32,748 nt of DNA, taken from positions 1 to 32,748 of the forward strand of contig CAZQIO010000006.1 in NCBI GenBank assembly GCA_964593405.1, given 5' to 3'. This document shows positions 29,899 through 32,748 of this stretch, in pieces. The stretch is from CAZQIO01 sp964593405. GTDB taxonomy: Bacteria; Patescibacteriota; Minisyncoccia; Minisyncoccales; GBS-2. Made by a program: the position numbers and the translations under genes. The notes below the pieces were generated by a model. The model was given only the letters and a program-made list of their open reading frames with translations, was not told where the DNA came from and did no database searches. Within the stretch, counting starts at the first letter, position 1, and each line of letters opens with the position of its first letter.

Positions 29899-31160
29899 CT
29901 TTTAATTTCTTTGAAGGGGAGATACTTTTGCAAAACTTTAGGAATTTTTACAAAGCCCTCTTTTTGTTGATAATTTTCAAGAATGGCAATGATTGTTCTT
30001 CCTATAGCAAGAGCGGTACCGTTTAAAGTATGGACAAATTCTAATTTTCCATTTTTTCTTTTAAACTTAATGTTCAACCTTCTGGCTTGAAAATCAGTGC
30101 AATTTGAAGTTGAATGGGTTTCTCTATATCTTTTTTGAGAAGGAAGCCAAGCCTCAATATCATATTTTGCTGCTGTTGGCCTTCCCAAATCTCCAGTGCA
30201 AATTTGAACTACTCTGTAAGGAATTTCCAAGGCCTGCATTAGTTTTTCTTGCATTTGGAGCAAAAACTGGTGCCACTTTCTTGATTCTTCTGGTTTTGAA
30301 AAAATTATCATTTCAATTTTGTCAAATTGGTGAACCCTAAAAATTCCTCTTGTGTCCTTTCCATAAGAACCAGCTTCTCTTCTGAAACAAGAAGAAAACC
30401 CAACATATTTTTTTGGTAAATCTTTTTCTTCAAAAATTTCGTTAGCGTGCATTGCGATTAAAGATTGTTCTGAAGTGCCAACTAAAAAAAGATTGTCGTC
30501 GGGAATAAAATAGGCTTCCTGCCTGTCGGTTGCCTCGAAATATCCAGTTCCCCGGGCCATTTCTTCTCTGAGCAATACCGGAGGAATGATCGGCACAAAT
30601 CCTTCTTTGATTAAATTTTCAAAAGCAAAATTAATCAGAGCAAATTCGAGCAAAACAGCTTCGTTCTTTAAAAATCCAAACCTAGTTCCAGAAATCTTAG
30701 CTGCCCTTTTAACATCAATTATGTCTAACTTTTCACCAATTTCTAAATGATCTTTTGGTTCAAAATCAAACTGGGGTTTTTTGCCAACCTCTCTTAAAAC
30801 GACATTTTCGCTATCGTCTTTTCCAACTGGAACATCTTCTAGAGGCAAATTTGGAACAGAAAGCATTAATTCTTTAAATTCTCGATCGAGTTCTTTGAAG
30901 GTTTTTGATAATTTTTCTTCTTTCTTGTCCAACTCTCTCATTTTTTCGATTATTTCTTTTTTCTTTCCTTCTTCTTTTGTCTTTACAATTTCTTTTGAGG
31001 CTTTATTTTTTTGAGCTCGAATTTCCTCCAAATCTTTCAAAACCTCCCGCCTTTTTTTGTCAACCTCCAAGAGTCTATCAATGTCAACATCAAACCCCTT
31101 TTTTTTACAACCATCTTTTACAATTTCTGGATTTTGACGAATGAATTTAATATCTAACAT
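29895..31160 (-). CDS. serS: Seryl-tRNA synthetase
   Basis: Class II synthetase that charges tRNA-Ser (and tRNA-Sec if present). 421 residues. The N-terminal tRNA-binding coiled coil covers about 27-110 and is rich in Lys and Glu. The catalytic domain has GTSEQSLIAMH, motif 2 (FSSCFRREAGSYGKDTRG), the serine-binding TGDLGRPTAAKYDIEAW, ETHSTSNCTDFQARR and motif 3 (NGTALAIGRTIIAILE). It is complete. It lies 7 bases after lysS and overlaps the hydrolase. Co-transcription with two FemAB genes suggests that Ser-tRNA may also feed bridge synthesis. Confidence 0.97.
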   Translation of the reverse strand: MLDIKFIRQNPEIVKDGCKKKGFDVDIDRLLEVDKKRREVLKDLEEIRAQKNKASKEIVKTKEEGKKKEIIEKMRELDKKEEKLSKTFKELDREFKELMLSVPNLPLEDVPVGKDDSENVVLREVGKKPQFDFEPKDHLEIGEKLDIIDVKRAAKISGTRFGFLKNEAVLLEFALINFAFENLIKEGFVPIIPPVLLREEMARGTGYFEATDRQEAYFIPDDNLFLVGTSEQSLIAMHANEIFEEKDLPKKYVGFSSCFRREAGSYGKDTRGIFRVHQFDKIEMIIFSKPEESRKWHQFLLQMQEKLMQALEIPYRVVQICTGDLGRPTAAKYDIEAWLPSQKRYRETHSTSNCTDFQARRLNIKFKRKNGKLEFVHTLNGTALAIGRTIIAILENYQQKEGFVKIPKVLQKYLPFKEIKR

Positions 31161-31167
31161 AAAATTT

Positions 31168-32634
31168 TTATTTTTTTGGTCGCAAAGTTGGAAACAAAAT
31201 CACCTCTCTCAAAGAGTAAGAATTGGTCAAAAGCATTACAAACCGATCGATTCCCATTCCAAAACCAGCAGCCGGAGGCATGCCATATTCTAGAGCCTCC
31301 AAAAAATCCTCATCAAAAGGATGAGCTTCCTCAAAGCCCTCTTTGAAAAGTTCTCTTTGTTGCTCAAACCTTTTTCTTTGCTCAATCGGGTCGTTTAATT
31401 CAGAAAAAGCATTTACCAACTCTATTCCGGCAACGATCAATTGAAAGTTTGCCAACCTTTTTGGGTTTTTGTCTAAGGCCTTTGCTAAGGTTTGAAAGCC
31501 CAAAGGATAGTGGATGACAAAGGTTGGTTGCCAAATTTTTGGTCTGATTTTCTTTTTGAAAATTTCATCTCCAATTTCAAATTTTGGCAAATTTGGCTCA
31601 ACCTCCAAACCAAGTTTTTTTGCTACTTCAAAAAGAGCTTTTTGGTTGACAGTATCGTAATCAACCTTTACTTCTTTTCTAAAAATGGCGTCAAATTCGA
31701 CTCTTTGGAAAGGAGCTTTAAAATCGATCTCTTTGCCTTGATAGACAATTTTAGTTTTTTTGAATATACTTTTCACAACGCTTTCTATCATTCTCTCTGT
31801 TAGCTTCATCATTTTTTTGTAATCTGCAAAGGCCCAATAAAACTCAAGCGAGGTAAAATCTGGATTGTGAAACCTATCTACTCCTTCGTTCCTAAAACAT
31901 TTTCCGATTTCAAAAACTTTTTCAAAACCTCCAACCAAAAGCCTTTTCAAATATAGTTCTGGAGCAATCCTCAAATAAAGATCAAGGTCAAGAGCGTTCA
32001 AATGGGTTTTGAAAGGTTTTGCTCTCGCTCCCCCATAGACAGGCTGCAAAATCGGCGTTTCTACTTCCAAAAATCCTTCTTTCTCTAAAAATTTTCTAAT
32101 TTCTGAAATTATTTTTGATCGCAAAACAAATTTTTCTTTTACCTCCGGGTTGAAAATTAAATCTAAATATCTTTTTCGATATCTTTCTTCTACATCTTGA
32201 AGACCATGCCATTTTTCAGGAAGAGGCAAAAGAGCTTTGGCCAAAATTTTGTAACCTAGAGTATCGATCGTTTTTTCCCCAGTTTTTGTTTTAAAAAGCC
32301 AACCTCGAACCTCAATGAAATCGCCTATGTCAAAATTTTTCAAAAAGAATTCATAATTTTTTTCACCGATTGAGTTTTTTCTCAAACAACCTTGAATTTC
32401 CCCACTTCCATCTTTCAAAACGAAAAAAGTAATTCCCCCATGAATTCTTAAACTCATTATCCTTCCTGCTAAAATCACTTCCTTTTTTTCTTTTTCAAGC
32501 CTTTCAAAATTTTCGATTATCTCCTTTACAGTAAAATTTCTCTTTGTTTCACCAGGGTAAGGGTTGATAAAAAGCTTTCTTAATTTTTCTAATTTTTTTA
32601 ACCTAGTCTCTCTTATTTTCTCCAGGTTAGCCAT
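31168..32634 (-). CDS. lysS: Lysyl-tRNA synthetase (class II)
   Basis: Charges tRNA-Lys. 488 residues. The N-terminal OB-fold anticodon-binding domain covers about 55-145 (VILAGRIMSLRIHGGITFFVLKD, in part). The class IIb core has QDVEERYRKRYLDLI and ETPILQPVYGGARAKPF. Motif 2 is CFRNEGVDRFHNPDFTSLE and motif 3 is GFGMGIDRFVMLLTNSYSLREVILFP, given in part. Full length and intact. First gene of the operon that runs to ftsQ. The GGARAKPF loop matches the lysine-binding region, not the aspartyl or asparaginyl relatives. Confidence 0.97.
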   Translation of the reverse strand: MANLEKIRETRLKKLEKLRKLFINPYPGETKRNFTVKEIIENFERLEKEKKEVILAGRIMSLRIHGGITFFVLKDGSGEIQGCLRKNSIGEKNYEFFLKNFDIGDFIEVRGWLFKTKTGEKTIDTLGYKILAKALLPLPEKWHGLQDVEERYRKRYLDLIFNPEVKEKFVLRSKIISEIRKFLEKEGFLEVETPILQPVYGGARAKPFKTHLNALDLDLYLRIAPELYLKRLLVGGFEKVFEIGKCFRNEGVDRFHNPDFTSLEFYWAFADYKKMMKLTERMIESVVKSIFKKTKIVYQGKEIDFKAPFQRVEFDAIFRKEVKVDYDTVNQKALFEVAKKLGLEVEPNLPKFEIGDEIFKKKIRPKIWQPTFVIHYPLGFQTLAKALDKNPKRLANFQLIVAGIELVNAFSELNDPIEQRKRFEQQRELFKEGFEEAHPFDEDFLEALEYGMPPAAGFGMGIDRFVMLLTNSYSLREVILFPTLRPKK

Positions 32635-32644
32635 TTTTGTTAAT

Positions 32645-32671
32645 TTTATACTTTTTTCGTTTTCTTTGCAA
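32645..32671 (-). promoter_or_regulatory. Candidate lysS operon promoter
   Basis: On the - strand: TTGCAA (32671-32666), a 15-base spacer, then TATAAA (32650-32645), 10 bases before the lysS ATG. A leader of only a few bases is predicted and no ribosome-binding site is seen. The spacer is a little short. The remaining sequence to the window end (32672-32748) is A/T-rich and holds nothing else I recognise. Confidence 0.45.
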
Positions 32672-32748
32672 CACTTTTTGAATACTCTATTTTATTTTTT
32701 TGCTATCAAAAAAATGGAAATGCCAAATTTTTGGAGCAAAAAAATTTT

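Noticed and set aside
32635..32748. T-box or lysine riboswitch before lysS
   Set aside because: The predicted leader is only a few bases and I see no specifier loop, antiterminator or L-box-like motifs in the A/T-rich stretch.
1..32748. CRISPR arrays, transposases, toxin-antitoxin pairs
   Set aside because: No regularly spaced repeats and no recognisable transposase, Cas or toxin-antitoxin proteins were found on either strand.

Overview
The window looks like a compact, AT-rich chromosome segment from a Candidate Phyla Radiation (Patescibacteria) bacterium, most likely a Parcubacteria-type lineage. The grounds are strongly A/T-biased codons, genes that abut or overlap, an archaeal/eukaryotic-type tRNA methylthiotransferase, Mur ligases without their usual N-terminal domains, paired FemAB proteins and a short HrcA. 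A complete bL9 gene is present; as I recall some CPR groups lack it, which leans away from Microgenomates. The taxonomy is inference. I see no CRISPR array, prophage or insertion sequence. About 32 protein genes and one tRNA fill almost everything, and no gene-free stretch exceeds about 180 bases.

Layout. Positions 3-4514 (+) hold a peptidoglycan operon: murL (its 5' end lies outside the window), murD, ftsW and murG. gltX and a Xer recombinase follow on the same strand. Positions 12466-7103 (-) form a tight operon of dinB, an S41 protease, rplI, pyrG, a possible 61-residue membrane protein and an FAD reductase. tRNA-Lys(UUU) and an MtaB-type enzyme that modifies this class of tRNA sit 1 base apart on the - strand (13959-12610). 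Just upstream of the tRNA are two GC-rich hairpins and a 10-base assembly gap (14010-14019). Positions 18662-14058 (-) are the heat-shock operon hrcA-grpE-hsp20-dnaK-dnaJ, with a CIRCE operator overlapping its promoter.

Positions 18758-23455 hold a GT2 glycosyltransferase, a NodB-type deacetylase on the opposite strand, and two large GT39-like membrane glycosyltransferases. The set resembles a lipid-linked-sugar system of the ArnC/ArnD/ArnT kind. Positions 32634-23456 (-) form one long operon: lysS, serS, an alpha/beta hydrolase, femAB, murE, a membrane-fused murF, femAB and ftsQ.

How the genes fit together. Much of the window makes or decorates the cell envelope. MurL with MurD points to the route in which L-Glu is added and then epimerised, in place of glutamate racemase. 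MurE, MurF and two FemAB ligases, co-transcribed with seryl- and lysyl-tRNA synthetases, suggest a branched stem peptide. FtsW, MurG and FtsQ handle lipid II and division. A recurring extended -10 motif (TTTGCTAAAAT) 6-8 bases before start codons suggests that leaderless or nearly leaderless transcripts are common here.
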